9,811 nucleotides of DNA from positions 1-9,811 of the forward strand of contig JAGXHO010000076.1 in NCBI GenBank assembly GCA_024636105.1, read 5' to 3'. The DNA comes from Trueperaceae bacterium (GTDB lineage Bacteria > Deinococcota > Deinococci > Deinococcales > Trueperaceae). Made by a program: the position numbers and the translations under genes. The notes under the pieces are model-generated. The model ran no database searches and had not been told where the DNA came from. It saw nothing but the letters and a program-made list of their open reading frames with translations. This document shows, piece after piece, positions 1 to 5,929 of this stretch. Positions within the stretch are counted from its first letter, which is position 1. Each line of letters opens with the position of its first letter.

Positions 1-2
1 AC

Positions 3-140
3 CGGGACACCGCCTGGTTCGCGATGCTCGACCAGGAGTGGTCGGCGGTGAAGGGAGGGCTCGAGGCGTGGTTGGCGCCGGGGAACTTCGATGCGGAGGG
101 GCGGCAGCGGCGTTCGATGAAGACGTTTCGCGGGTCGTGA
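3..140 (+). CDS. GNAT family N-acetyltransferase, C-terminal fragment (5' end outside window)
   Basis: The window opens inside a reading frame of 45 codons ending in TGA. The peptide begins RDTAWFAMLDQEW and continues with an acidic/aromatic helix (AVKGGLEAWLAP). This matches the conserved tail of RimJ/RimL-like GNAT acetyltransferases, where an 'RDTAMFS(I/V)LDxEWPxV' segment closes the acetyl-CoA domain. Such enzymes move an acetyl group from acetyl-CoA to an amine, often a protein N-terminus or small molecule; the substrate cannot be told from this tail. The acetyl-CoA binding motif lies upstream and is not visible. The gene converges on the minus-strand toxin gene with only 10 nt between the stops and no hairpin terminator. 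The family assignment rests on one conserved motif. Confidence 0.75.
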   Translation, partial: RDTAWFAMLDQEWSAVKGGLEAWLAPGNFDAEGRQRRSMKTFRGS

Positions 141-150
141 CGCTGCTGCT

Positions 151-447
151 TCAGCCGCGTCCTGGCCACCGTGCGGGGTTGCGACGCACGTGGAAACAGG
201 CAACGACCACCACGGACGCGCGTTCGGCGACGAAGAAGAGCCCGTACGGGAACCGGCGTAGCAGGACGCGCCGAACGTGGCGATGTACGAAGCCGTAGGC
301 CATTGGGCGTTCTACGACCTCGGCCAGTGCGTCCTCGACCGCGTCGAGGAACTCGGTTCCGAGCCCTGTGCGCCGTGCTTCGTACCAACGGTAGGCCTCT
401 TCGAGATCGGCGACGGCGGCGGGCCGAAACGTCGCCTCGACCGTCAC
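151..447 (-). CDS. RelE/ParE-family type II toxin
   Basis: This is a 98-residue protein of the RelE/ParE fold, whose members either cut mRNA at the ribosome (RelE-like) or poison DNA gyrase (ParE-like). Visible family features are the N-terminal helix start FRPAAVADLEEAYRWYE (residues 7-23), the central RRVLLRRFPYGLFF strand pair (59-72), and the C-terminal VVVACFHVRRNPARW strand with H86, R88, R89 and W94. The GTG at 447 is chosen as start because it overlaps the antitoxin stop in a GTGA (4 nt), the usual coupled layout. An upstream ATG at 483 would add 12 residues inside the antitoxin gene and is unlikely. The order antitoxin-toxin and the partner family support the call. The sequence does not settle whether the target is mRNA or gyrase. 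Confidence 0.88.
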   Translation of the reverse strand: MTVEATFRPAAVADLEEAYRWYEARRTGLGTEFLDAVEDALAEVVERPMAYGFVHRHVRRVLLRRFPYGLFFVAERASVVVVACFHVRRNPARWPGRG

Positions 448-662
448 CGGTTCAAGAGCAGCCGCCGGCGTACCTCGACCCATGCGACCGTCGGAGCTTC
501 GACCTCATCGGAAGTGAGACGGTGGTCGAGTTCCGCACGCTGCGCGTCGGTGACCGGGACGGCTGCGGAGTCGGCGGCGATGCTGTCCCAGATCTCCTCT
601 ACGAGCAGGATGCGCTCGGTGACGTCGAGCTCCATGATGCCTGCGAACCGTTCGGGTGCCAT
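444..662 (-). CDS. Addiction-module antitoxin (PF09720/TIGR02574-like)
   Basis: This 72-residue acidic protein is the first gene of the pair and should neutralise the toxin made from the overlapping gene downstream. It shows the family's pattern: a helix LDVTERILLVEEIWDSIA (residues 12-29), then VPVTDAQRAELDHRL (35-49), then a C-terminal tail ending in WVEVRRRLL, which corresponds to the 'W.EV..RL' ending of these antitoxins. The ATG at 662 is preferred over an in-frame ATG at 725. It gives the usual family length, and a TACCGT hexamer lies 6 nt before it with TTGCGC 17 bp further upstream, leaving no room for a leader. There is no Shine-Dalgarno sequence, which fits a leaderless mRNA. Antitoxins of this kind normally repress their own promoter, alone or with the toxin. 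Confidence 0.88.
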   Translation of the reverse strand: MAPERFAGIMELDVTERILLVEEIWDSIAADSAAVPVTDAQRAELDHRLTSDEVEAPTVAWVEVRRRLLLNR

Positions 663-668
663 GGCAGC

Positions 669-697
669 ACGGTAGCGCCCGGTCGTCTGCTGCGCAA
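669..697 (-). promoter_or_regulatory. Leaderless-type promoter of the RelE/ParE toxin-antitoxin pair
   Basis: On the minus strand TTGCGC (697-692) and TACCGT (674-669) are 17 bp apart, and the -10 box ends 6 nt before the antitoxin ATG. Transcription would therefore start at or next to the A of the start codon. This TANNNT-plus-short-gap layout is the established leaderless pattern in Deinococcus; its use here is inferred. Confidence 0.55.
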
Positions 698-722
698 CCG
701 TTTCCTGCCCAGTCTTGGTGGG

Positions 723-741
723 CACGTGACTAGGTCACATG
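723..741. promoter_or_regulatory. 19-bp dyad, candidate operator
   Basis: CACGTGAC - TAG - GTCACATG: two 8-base arms that are inverted copies with one mismatch (7 of 8 pairs), around a 3-base centre. It lies 26 bp upstream of the -35 box of the toxin-antitoxin promoter and 9 bp from the hairpin at 750-783. The arm and spacer size fit a dimeric DNA-binding protein. The antitoxin itself is one candidate binder; a regulator encoded elsewhere is another. Confidence 0.4.
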
Positions 742-749
742 AACCATGC

Positions 750-783
750 GCGGGGCCCCGACCGTTCCCGGTCGGGGCCCCGC
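750..783 (-). terminator. Strong GC hairpin, probable terminator of the ABC importer operon
   Basis: A perfect 15-bp stem (750-764 with 769-783, arm GCGGGGCCCCGACCG) closes a 4-base loop (TTCC). It begins 45 nt after the stop of the solute-binding protein gene and lies upstream of the toxin-antitoxin promoter, so it would insulate the two. There is no T-run on either strand, so it may stop transcription inefficiently or act as a 3'-end stabiliser. Very stable hairpins with poor T-tails are common in high-GC bacteria. Confidence 0.65.
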
Positions 784-803
784 TCATTGCCGTGGCGCGC
801 CCA

Positions 804-820
804 CGCGCACGGAGTGCGCG
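804..820 (-). terminator. Second 3' hairpin just after the solute-binding protein gene
   Basis: A perfect 7-bp stem (CGCGCAC 804-810 with GTGCGCG 814-820) with a GGA loop starts 8 nt after the stop codon of the solute-binding protein gene. A competing 7-bp pairing, GGCGCGC (794-800) with GCGCGCC (816-822), overlaps it. Together with the larger hairpin at 750-783 it forms a tandem structured 3' end. No T-run follows. Confidence 0.4.
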
Positions 821-827
821 CCCTAGC

Positions 828-2348
828 TCAGTTCTCGAGCCAAGTCGTCCGGAACGCTAGGTAGCTGGTGTTGGGGAAGTGCACGTAGCCCTCGACGTTC
901 GGGCGGTTGGCCGAGTACTGCGCCGAGTGGAACAGGAAGACCTGCGGCGAGTCCTGGAGGAGGAGCTCCTGCGCCTGCAGGTAGATGGCGCGGCGCGCTT
1001 CGGGATCGGACTCCTGGCGACCAGCGGTCAACAGCGCGTCGACCTCGGCGTTGGCGTAGTTCATGTAGTTGCCGCTGCTCGTGCTGTGGAAGGTCGTGTA
1101 CAGGAAGGCATCGGGGTCGGTCTGGCCCGAAGTGCCGCTGATGGCCGCGGCGTAGTCCTTGGCGAGGAAGTTGGGCAGGAAGATCGACCAATCCTCGAGG
1201 ACGATGTTCGCCGTCACGCCGATCTCGGCGAGGTTCGACTGAATGATCTCGGCGGGATCGCGGAGGAAGTCGTACGTGCTCGTGACGTACAGGTCGAAGG
1301 TGAACCCATCCGGGAAGCCGGCCTCGGCGAGCAGTTCGCGGCCGCGCTCAACGTTGCGCTCGTCGTACGGGGTCGATTCGACCGCATAGTAGTTGCCGGC
1401 GGGGATGGTGGTGCCCTCGGCGACGACGCCGCCGGTGCCGAACAGCGCCAGGTCGACGACCTGCTGCTTGTCGATGGCGTAGGCGAAGGCTTGGCGCACG
1501 CGCGCGTCGGTGAAGGGCTCGACGGCGGCGTTGAAGAAGACGCTGCGGTAGTTGGCGGCGAGGCCGCCGGTGACCTCGACGCTCGGGTCGGCCTGGAGCG
1601 CGGGCACGTCCACGGCGGGGACGTACTCGATCCAGTCGACGTCGCCGGTCAGGATCGCCGTGGTGCGGGCGGTGGGGTCGGGGTAGAAGGTGAAGGTGAT
1701 GCCGTCGAGGTACGGAAGCTGGTTGCCGGCCTCGTCGACGCCCCAGTAGCCGTCGTACTTCTGGAGCACCAAGCGGGTCTGCGGCAGGTACTCGACGAGC
1801 CGGAACGGGCCGCTGCCGACGACGACTTCCTGCAGGGTTCCGTCGTTTGCCTCGACCACGTGCTGCGGGACGATCACGTTGAGGCTCGCCGCCAGGTAGG
1901 CGAGGAGCGGCGTGAACGGCTCGGTCAAGTTCATGACGACGGTGCGATCGTCCGGGGCTTCGATCGACTCGACGACCGCGAAGTTGCCCGCGCGCGGGCT
2001 CGCGACGGCCGGGTCCTTGATGCGCTCGATCGAGAACTTGACGTCGCCGGCGGTGACGGGCTCGCCGTCGTGCCAGGTCGCCTCGCGGATGGTGAAGGTC
2101 CACTGCAGCGCGTCGGCCGAGGCTTCCCACGACTCGGCGAGGCCGGGAACGATCTCGAGGCTGCTGTTGAACATCACGAGGGTGTCGTAGGTGTTCTCGA
2201 GCATGTTGCGGGTGGCGGTGGCGTTCGAGACGTGCGGGTCGAGACCGACGGGGTCGGTCTGCATCCCCACGCGCAGGGTGCCGCCGGATTGCTGCGCGGC
2301 GGCGACGCCGAGCACGAGGGCGAAGAGCAGGGGCAGTACTCGCTTCAT
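828..2348 (-). CDS. ABC transporter substrate-binding protein, family 5 (peptide/nickel type)
   Basis: This 506-residue protein is the extracytoplasmic binding protein of a Dpp/Opp-type importer. It captures the solute and delivers it to the two permeases encoded just upstream. Residues 1-19 form a signal peptide (MKR, hydrophobic stretch, then AAAQQ) with no lipobox cysteine, so it is not a classical lipoprotein. SBP_bac_5 landmarks are LRVGMQTDPVGLDPH (25-39), PGLAESWE (68-75), the WTFTIREATWHDGEPVTAGDV block (83-103) and GSGPFRLVEY (178-187), followed by KYDGYWG. Length is typical of the family. The ATG at 2348 is fixed by a GGGAGG ribosome site 4 nt upstream and by the signal peptide; an in-frame start at 2420 would put 24 charged residues before it. 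It is the last gene of the operon, 99 nt after the DppC-like gene. The ligand could be a peptide, a sugar oligomer or a metal chelate. Confidence 0.93.
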   Translation of the reverse strand: MKRVLPLLFALVLGVAAAQQSGGTLRVGMQTDPVGLDPHVSNATATRNMLENTYDTLVMFNSSLEIVPGLAESWEASADALQWTFTIREATWHDGEPVTAGDVKFSIERIKDPAVASPRAGNFAVVESIEAPDDRTVVMNLTEPFTPLLAYLAASLNVIVPQHVVEANDGTLQEVVVGSGPFRLVEYLPQTRLVLQKYDGYWGVDEAGNQLPYLDGITFTFYPDPTARTTAILTGDVDWIEYVPAVDVPALQADPSVEVTGGLAANYRSVFFNAAVEPFTDARVRQAFAYAIDKQQVVDLALFGTGGVVAEGTTIPAGNYYAVESTPYDERNVERGRELLAEAGFPDGFTFDLYVTSTYDFLRDPAEIIQSNLAEIGVTANIVLEDWSIFLPNFLAKDYAAAISGTSGQTDPDAFLYTTFHSTSSGNYMNYANAEVDALLTAGRQESDPEARRAIYLQAQELLLQDSPQVFLFHSAQYSANRPNVEGYVHFPNTSYLAFRTTWLEN

Positions 2349-2352
2349 GAAT

Positions 2353-2358
2353 CCTCCC
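2353..2358 (-). promoter_or_regulatory. Shine-Dalgarno site of the solute-binding protein gene
   Basis: GGGAGG on the minus strand, 4 nt before the ATG at 2348. It decides the start codon and is the strongest ribosome site on this strand, in keeping with high demand for a binding protein. The 99-nt gap (2349-2447) holds no convincing promoter; TAGCAT lies in it without a matching -35 box. Confidence 0.7.
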
Positions 2359-2447
2359 AGAAGGGCCGTCCTCGAGCGATGGCGGCCTTGGCCGGTCATG
2401 CTACGCCACGGCCGTGCCACGCGCGATGGCGCGTTCGCGGCCGACGT

Positions 2448-3323
2448 TCAGCGAGCCTTCAGACGTGGGTCGAGCGCGTCGCGCAGGCCGTCGCCGAGCA
2501 GGTTGAAGCCCAGCACCACGACCATGATCGCGAGCCCCGGTGCCACCGTCGCCCACGGCGCGAGCGCAAGGAACCGACGCCCCTCGGCCACCATGATCCC
2601 CCACGACGGCGTGGGCGGCTGCGCGCCCAGGCCGAGGAACGAAAGCGAGGCCTCGGCGAGGATCGCGTACGCGAGGCGCAGCGTCACCTCGACGATCAGC
2701 GGGCCGGCGGCCGAGGGCAGCACCGCCAGGAAGATGATCCGCGGATCGCGGCTCCCGAGCGCCTGCGCCGCCTCGACGAACAGCTCCTCGCGCACCGTCA
2801 TCACCGCCGCGCGTGCGACGCGCGCGAACGGCCCGACGTAGACGACGCCGATCGCCAGCACCAGGTTGGTGTACCCAGGCCCCAGGAAGGCGATCAGCGC
2901 GATCGCCAGCAGCACCGCGGGGAACGACAGCAGAACGTCGGTGACGCGCATGATGAGCGTATCGACCCAGCCGCGGTAGTAGCCGGCCAGGAGCCCGAGC
3001 AGCCCGCCCACGAGCAGTGCGAAGGCCACCGCCGCGCCCGCCACCGCCAGCGACACGCGCCCACCGTAGAGGATGCGCGTGAAGGTGTCGCGCCCGAGTT
3101 GGTCGGTGCCCAGCCAGTGCTCGGCGCTCGGCCCCTGCAGGCGTGCGGGCGGGTCGAGGGTGATCGCGTCGTACGGCGTCACGTACGGCGCGAAGACCGC
3201 GCCGAAGGCCGCGGCGAGCACCAGCAGCAGACCGAGCCCGCCGGCGCTGCGGAAGAGGAACAGGCGCAGCGATTTGTTCCCGCGCTTGCGGGTGGGCTCC
3301 GGGCGCACCACGGCGTCAGCCAT
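2448..3323 (-). CDS. ABC transporter permease, DppC/OppC family
   Basis: This 291-residue inner-membrane subunit of a peptide/nickel-type importer forms half of the membrane channel with the DppB-like partner. A short basic cytoplasmic tail precedes the first membrane helix (about residues 27-48). Next comes the OppC signature HWLGTDQLGRDTFTRILYGGR (69-89), then five further hydrophobic segments (about 90-114, 127-150, 152-168, 205-225 and 255-278). The EAA loop, where the ATPase docks, is visible as EAAQALGSRDPRIIFLAVLP (184-203), and the SFLGLGAQPPTPSWG stretch (228-242) is characteristic of DppC. Its ATG lies inside the end of the DppB-like gene, an 8-nt overlap that implies translational coupling. 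No ATPase gene follows; the next gene is the binding protein. Confidence 0.94.
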   Translation of the reverse strand: MADAVVRPEPTRKRGNKSLRLFLFRSAGGLGLLLVLAAAFGAVFAPYVTPYDAITLDPPARLQGPSAEHWLGTDQLGRDTFTRILYGGRVSLAVAGAAVAFALLVGGLLGLLAGYYRGWVDTLIMRVTDVLLSFPAVLLAIALIAFLGPGYTNLVLAIGVVYVGPFARVARAAVMTVREELFVEAAQALGSRDPRIIFLAVLPSAAGPLIVEVTLRLAYAILAEASLSFLGLGAQPPTPSWGIMVAEGRRFLALAPWATVAPGLAIMVVVLGFNLLGDGLRDALDPRLKAR

Positions 3324-4266
3324 AGCGCACCCGGGGGTCGATGAAGGCGTAGATCACGTCCACGAGCAGGTTGACGAACACGAAGGCGGCGGCGATGACG
3401 AGCACCGCGCCTTGGACGACCGGGTAGTCGCGCAGGTTGATGCCCTCGAGCGCGAAGCGCCCGATGCCGGGGATGCTGAAGACCTGCTCGATGATCACGG
3501 TGCCGCCCAACAGCGAGCCGAACTGCAGTCCGACCACCGTCACGACGGGGATGAGTGCGTTGCGCAGCGCGTGCTTGAGGGTCACGTCGCGCTCGTTCGC
3601 GCCCTTGGCGCGGGCGGTGCGGACGTAGTCGCGGTTCAGGACCTCGAGCATCGCCGAGCGCATGATCCGGGTGGTCGCCGCGGCGAGGATCAGCCCCAGC
3701 GAGAGCGAGGGCAGGATCATGCGGCGCACGTTCTCGAGCGGGTCCTCGGCGAACGGGACGTAGCCGGCCGGCGGCAGCCAGCCGAGCTGCAGCGAGAACA
3801 GCAGGATGAGCAGGATCCCGAGGAAGAAGCTCGGCACCGACAGGCCCACCAGCACGAAGGCGCTCCCGAGGTAGTCGGGCCAGCGGCCGCGGTGGCGCGC
3901 GGCGAACACGCCGATCGGGACCGCGAGCAGGAGCGCGATGCCGAGGCTCATCAGCGACAGCTGCATGGTCACCGGGAAGCGGAGCGCGAGGTCGCCCGCG
4001 ACCGAGCGGCCGGTGCGGAGCGAGCTGCCGAGGTCGCCCTGCAGCGCCGCGCCGAACCACTGCGCGAACTGCACGTGGACGGGGAGGTCGAGGCCGAAGA
4101 TGCGCCGCAGCTCGGCCATGCGCTCGGGGCTGACGCCGTCGCCCAAGCCGATCAGCTGGGTGACCACGTCGCCGGGGATGGCGCGCATGAGGAGGAAGAC
4201 GACGAGCGCGACGCCGAACAGGGCGGGGAGCGTCAGGAGGAGTCGGCGGCCGAGGTACGTGAGCAT
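3316..4266 (-). CDS. ABC transporter permease, DppB/OppB family
   Basis: This 316-residue membrane subunit is the first gene of the importer operon. Family marks include the N-terminal MLTYLGRRLLLTLPALFGV helix, MRAIPGD (27-33), FGLDLPVHVQFAQW (57-70) and GDLGSS (77-82). Later come the PSFFLGILLILLFS helix (145-158), LPPAGY (164-169), and the EAA-type loop DYVRTARAKGANERDVTLKH (213-232). The tail motif SIPGIGR (264-270) and the ending AFIDPRVRYG are also typical. The ATG at 4266 is preferred over an in-frame ATG at 4347: it starts exactly at the conserved helix, and the upstream alternative would overlap the divergent antitoxin promoter and add a non-homologous basic leader. There is no clear ribosome site; a candidate promoter ends 12 nt before the ATG, so the leader would be only a few bases long. 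Confidence 0.93.
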   Translation of the reverse strand: MLTYLGRRLLLTLPALFGVALVVFLLMRAIPGDVVTQLIGLGDGVSPERMAELRRIFGLDLPVHVQFAQWFGAALQGDLGSSLRTGRSVAGDLALRFPVTMQLSLMSLGIALLLAVPIGVFAARHRGRWPDYLGSAFVLVGLSVPSFFLGILLILLFSLQLGWLPPAGYVPFAEDPLENVRRMILPSLSLGLILAAATTRIMRSAMLEVLNRDYVRTARAKGANERDVTLKHALRNALIPVVTVVGLQFGSLLGGTVIIEQVFSIPGIGRFALEGINLRDYPVVQGAVLVIAAAFVFVNLLVDVIYAFIDPRVRYG

Positions 4267-4278
4267 GGCGTGGCGGGC

Positions 4279-4307
4279 ATCATGGCACGAGCGAGCGGTT
4301 CGTCGAA
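4279..4307 (-). promoter_or_regulatory. Candidate promoter of the ABC importer operon
   Basis: On the minus strand TTCGAC (4307-4302) and CATGAT (4284-4279) are 17 bp apart, and CATGAT ends 12 nt before the ATG at 4266. Both boxes differ from consensus. It is the best candidate in the 79-bp divergent gap and would give a very short leader. Confidence 0.35.
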
Positions 4308-4328
4308 CGGGCATGGGCGGCGCCGTTG

Positions 4329-4344
4329 TGCTACGATTGCTACG
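4329..4344 (+). promoter_or_regulatory. Antitoxin promoter -10 box within a TGCTACG direct repeat
   Basis: TACGAT (4332-4337) sits 8 nt before the antitoxin ATG at 4346, matching the TANNNT leaderless pattern; no good -35 box is seen. The same bases form two direct copies of TGCTACG (4329-4335 and 4338-4344) at a 9-bp step. Phd-type antitoxins repress their own promoters, so the repeat is a candidate operator overlapping the start of transcription. Confidence 0.4.
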
Positions 4345-4345
4345 C

Positions 4346-4606
4346 ATGAAGACGCTCGACTACCCGACCCTCGCCCACCGCGACCTGCGCAACCGCAGCG
4401 CCGAGGTGCTCCGACGTGTGCAGGCGGGGGAGACCTTCCAGGTGACGAACCACGGCGACGTGGTGGCGGTCCTGTCGCCAGCGAACCGTGCGCCTGGTCC
4501 TCGCGTCCGCGCCGCCACGGTTCGTGGGGGGTTCGCGGCCCTTCCGCGGGTGCGGGTGGACGTACCCACCGCCGTCGTGCTCGACGAACTGCGCGGCGAC
4601 CGGTGA
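4346..4606 (+). CDS. Phd/YefM-family type II antitoxin
   Basis: This 86-residue antitoxin pairs with the PIN-domain toxin that overlaps it. The N-terminal half is a standard Phd/YefM DNA-binding domain: HRDLRNRSAEVLRRVQAGE (residues 11-29), then TFQVTNHGDVVAVLSPAN (30-47). The 'R..SA.vL..V..GE.f.VT..G.pVA.l.P' pattern is complete. The C-terminal half is rich in Arg, Val and Pro, fits no conserved pattern, and should be the part that wraps the toxin. The ATG at 4346 starts directly before the conserved domain and has a TANNNT box 8 nt upstream but no ribosome site, which suggests a leaderless mRNA. The gene is divergent from the ABC importer operon, 79 bp away, so autorepression could affect both promoters. 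Confidence 0.9.
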   Translation: MKTLDYPTLAHRDLRNRSAEVLRRVQAGETFQVTNHGDVVAVLSPANRAPGPRVRAATVRGGFAALPRVRVDVPTAVVLDELRGDR

Positions 4607-4998
4607 GGGTGTACGTCGAAGCCTCTGCGGCGGCCAAGCTGCTCATCGAGGAGCCCGAGTCGGTCGCGCTCGCGGCGCGCCTGGAGGGGTGGGTCGCCCA
4701 GGGGTTCGCGATCACGAGCAGCTTGGTGCTGGAGACCGAGTTGCGCCGGCTGGCGCACCGGTTCGCGATCGCGCAGGAGCGCGTGTCCGACCTGCTCGAC
4801 CGGTTCGACGTGTACGAGCCGGATGCGCTCACGTACCGGACCGCGGGCTTGCTGCCGGGCGCACACCTCCGGAGCCTCGACGCGCTGCACGTCGCGGCGG
4901 CGCTGCAGGGCGACTGCCGGACGATGGTGACGTACGACCTGCGGCAAGCCGAAGCGGGTCGCGCGGCCGGCCTACGGATCGAAGCACCACGCGCCTGA
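4603..4998 (+). CDS. PIN-domain ribonuclease toxin (VapC-type)
   Basis: This 131-residue PIN-domain protein is the toxin of the pair; VapC toxins are Mg-dependent endoribonucleases that cut tRNA or rRNA. The four acidic active-site positions can be traced: E6 in YVEASAAAKLLIEEPES (4-20), E46 in SSLVLETELRR (39-49), D93 in SLDALHVAAAL (91-101), and D112 in MVTYDLRQAEAGRAAGLRI (108-126). The first position is Glu rather than the more usual Asp, a variant also found in other actinobacterial-type PIN toxins, so activity is still expected. Start GTG 4603 overlaps the antitoxin TGA as GTGA, and the homology begins immediately after it. Pairing a PIN toxin with a Phd-type antitoxin is a known mix-and-match combination. 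Confidence 0.9.
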   Translation: MRVYVEASAAAKLLIEEPESVALAARLEGWVAQGFAITSSLVLETELRRLAHRFAIAQERVSDLLDRFDVYEPDALTYRTAGLLPGAHLRSLDALHVAAALQGDCRTMVTYDLRQAEAGRAAGLRIEAPRA

Positions 4999-5022
4999 CC
5001 CGACCGCACGACCTGAGGCCGC

Positions 5023-5028
5023 TATCCT
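5023..5028 (+). promoter_or_regulatory. Candidate leaderless -10 box of purU
   Basis: TATCCT ends 8 nt before the purU ATG at 5037, and the intervening bases (GGGCCCCC) contain no ribosome site. A clear -35 box is not visible. The position and TANNNT form match the boxes before the two antitoxin genes. The gap to the toxin stop is only 38 nt, so read-through from the toxin-antitoxin pair is also possible. Confidence 0.4.
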
Positions 5029-5036
5029 GGGCCCCC

Positions 5037-5888
5037 ATGACCCACGCCCACCACCTGGTCCTCGCCCTCTCGTGCCCGGACCGCCCCGGCATCGTCCACG
5101 CCGTTACCGGTGTGCTGGCGCGTCACGGCGGCAACATCACCGAATCCCAGCAGTTCGGCGACCCGGGCACCGGGCTCTTCTTCATGCGCGTGCAGGTGGA
5201 GGTCGCCGCGGAGCGCACGGCCCTCGAGGTCGACCTCGCCGAACTCGCAGCGTCGCTCGGCATGACCTGGACGCTCGACGCGGTGGGCCGTCCGCTGCGG
5301 ACGCTGCTGCTCACCTCCAAGGAGGCGCACTGCCTCACCGACCTGCTCTTCCGCGCGCGGCAGGGGCGGCTGCCCATCGACGTGGTGGGCGTGGTGAGCA
5401 ACCACACCGACCTCGAGCCGATCGCCGGTTTCTACGGGGCGCCCTTCCACCACGTCCCAGTCGACCGTGGGAGCAAACCCGCCGCCGAAGCCGCACTGCT
5501 CGACTTGGTGGCGCGCCACGACGTGGAGCTGGTCGTGCTGGCGCGCTACATGCAGGTGCTCTCGGACGACCTGTGCCGCCGCCTGGCGGGCCGCGTGATC
5601 AACATCCACCACTCGTTCCTCCCGAGCTTCAAGGGCGCGCGTCCGTACGCGCAGGCGCACGAGCGCGGGGTCAAGCTGATCGGCGCCACGGCGCACTACG
5701 TCACCGGCGAGCTCGACGAGGGCCCGATCATCGAGCAGGACGTCGAGCGCGTCGACCACGCCGACGACGCGCGCGAGCTCGTCGCCACCGGCCAGGACGT
5801 CGAGCGCCGGGTGCTGGCGCGGGCCGTGCGCTGGCACGCCGAGCACCGGGTGTTCGTCAACGGGGGGCGGACGGTGGTGTTCCGGTAG
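5037..5888 (+). CDS. purU: Formyltetrahydrofolate deformylase
   Basis: This 283-residue cytoplasmic enzyme hydrolyses 10-formyltetrahydrofolate to formate and tetrahydrofolate, balancing one-carbon units and supplying formate for formate-dependent purine synthesis. An N-terminal ACT domain (about residues 3-80) opens with LVLALSCPDRPGIVHAVTGVL, and its HGGNITESQQFGD stretch (residues 29-41) is diagnostic of PurU. The formyltransferase-fold domain (about 87-280) has VVGVVSNHTDLE, VLARYMQVLS and NIHHSFLPSFKGARPY (189-204). The catalytic Asn-His-Asp set is N189, H191 and D227 (in HYVTGELDEGPIIEQD). Length is normal. The ATG at 5037 begins two to three residues before the ACT strand, and a TATCCT box lies 8 nt upstream. 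The neighbouring genes give no hint of a pathway link. Family identification is firm. Confidence 0.96.
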   Translation: MTHAHHLVLALSCPDRPGIVHAVTGVLARHGGNITESQQFGDPGTGLFFMRVQVEVAAERTALEVDLAELAASLGMTWTLDAVGRPLRTLLLTSKEAHCLTDLLFRARQGRLPIDVVGVVSNHTDLEPIAGFYGAPFHHVPVDRGSKPAAEAALLDLVARHDVELVVLARYMQVLSDDLCRRLAGRVINIHHSFLPSFKGARPYAQAHERGVKLIGATAHYVTGELDEGPIIEQDVERVDHADDARELVATGQDVERRVLARAVRWHAEHRVFVNGGRTVVFR

Positions 5889-5929
5889 GCGCGAGGCTCG
5901 AGGCTCGGTGCACGAGATGGTGCCCGTGC

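Noticed and set aside
448..483. Upstream ATG at 483 as start of the RelE/ParE toxin
   Set aside because: It would add 12 residues not seen in the family and deepen the overlap with the antitoxin gene, whereas the GTG at 447 gives the common GTGA overlap.
2407..2416. CACGGCCGTG palindrome in the gap before the binding-protein gene
   Set aside because: A 10-bp GC palindrome is common in DNA of this composition, and no promoter boxes flank it.
879..3344. Very long open frame (821 codons) on the plus strand opposite the binding protein and DppC-like genes
   Set aside because: Its product is a low-complexity run of Arg, Ala, Gly, Val, Glu and His with no domain. It mirrors the GC-biased third positions of the real minus-strand genes, which have full family matches.
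4603..4620. Glu in place of Asp at the first PIN active-site position taken as inactivation of the toxin
   Set aside because: Glu at this position with a following Ser ('YVE.SA') occurs in many PIN toxins, and the other three acidic residues are intact, so loss of function is not supported.
5892..5907. Tandem CGAGGCT-CGAGGCT repeat just after purU, and a weak GCACG/CGTGC hairpin at 5910-5929
   Set aside because: Only two 7-base copies, and a 5-bp stem with a 10-base loop. Both are expected by chance at this base composition and have no terminator features.
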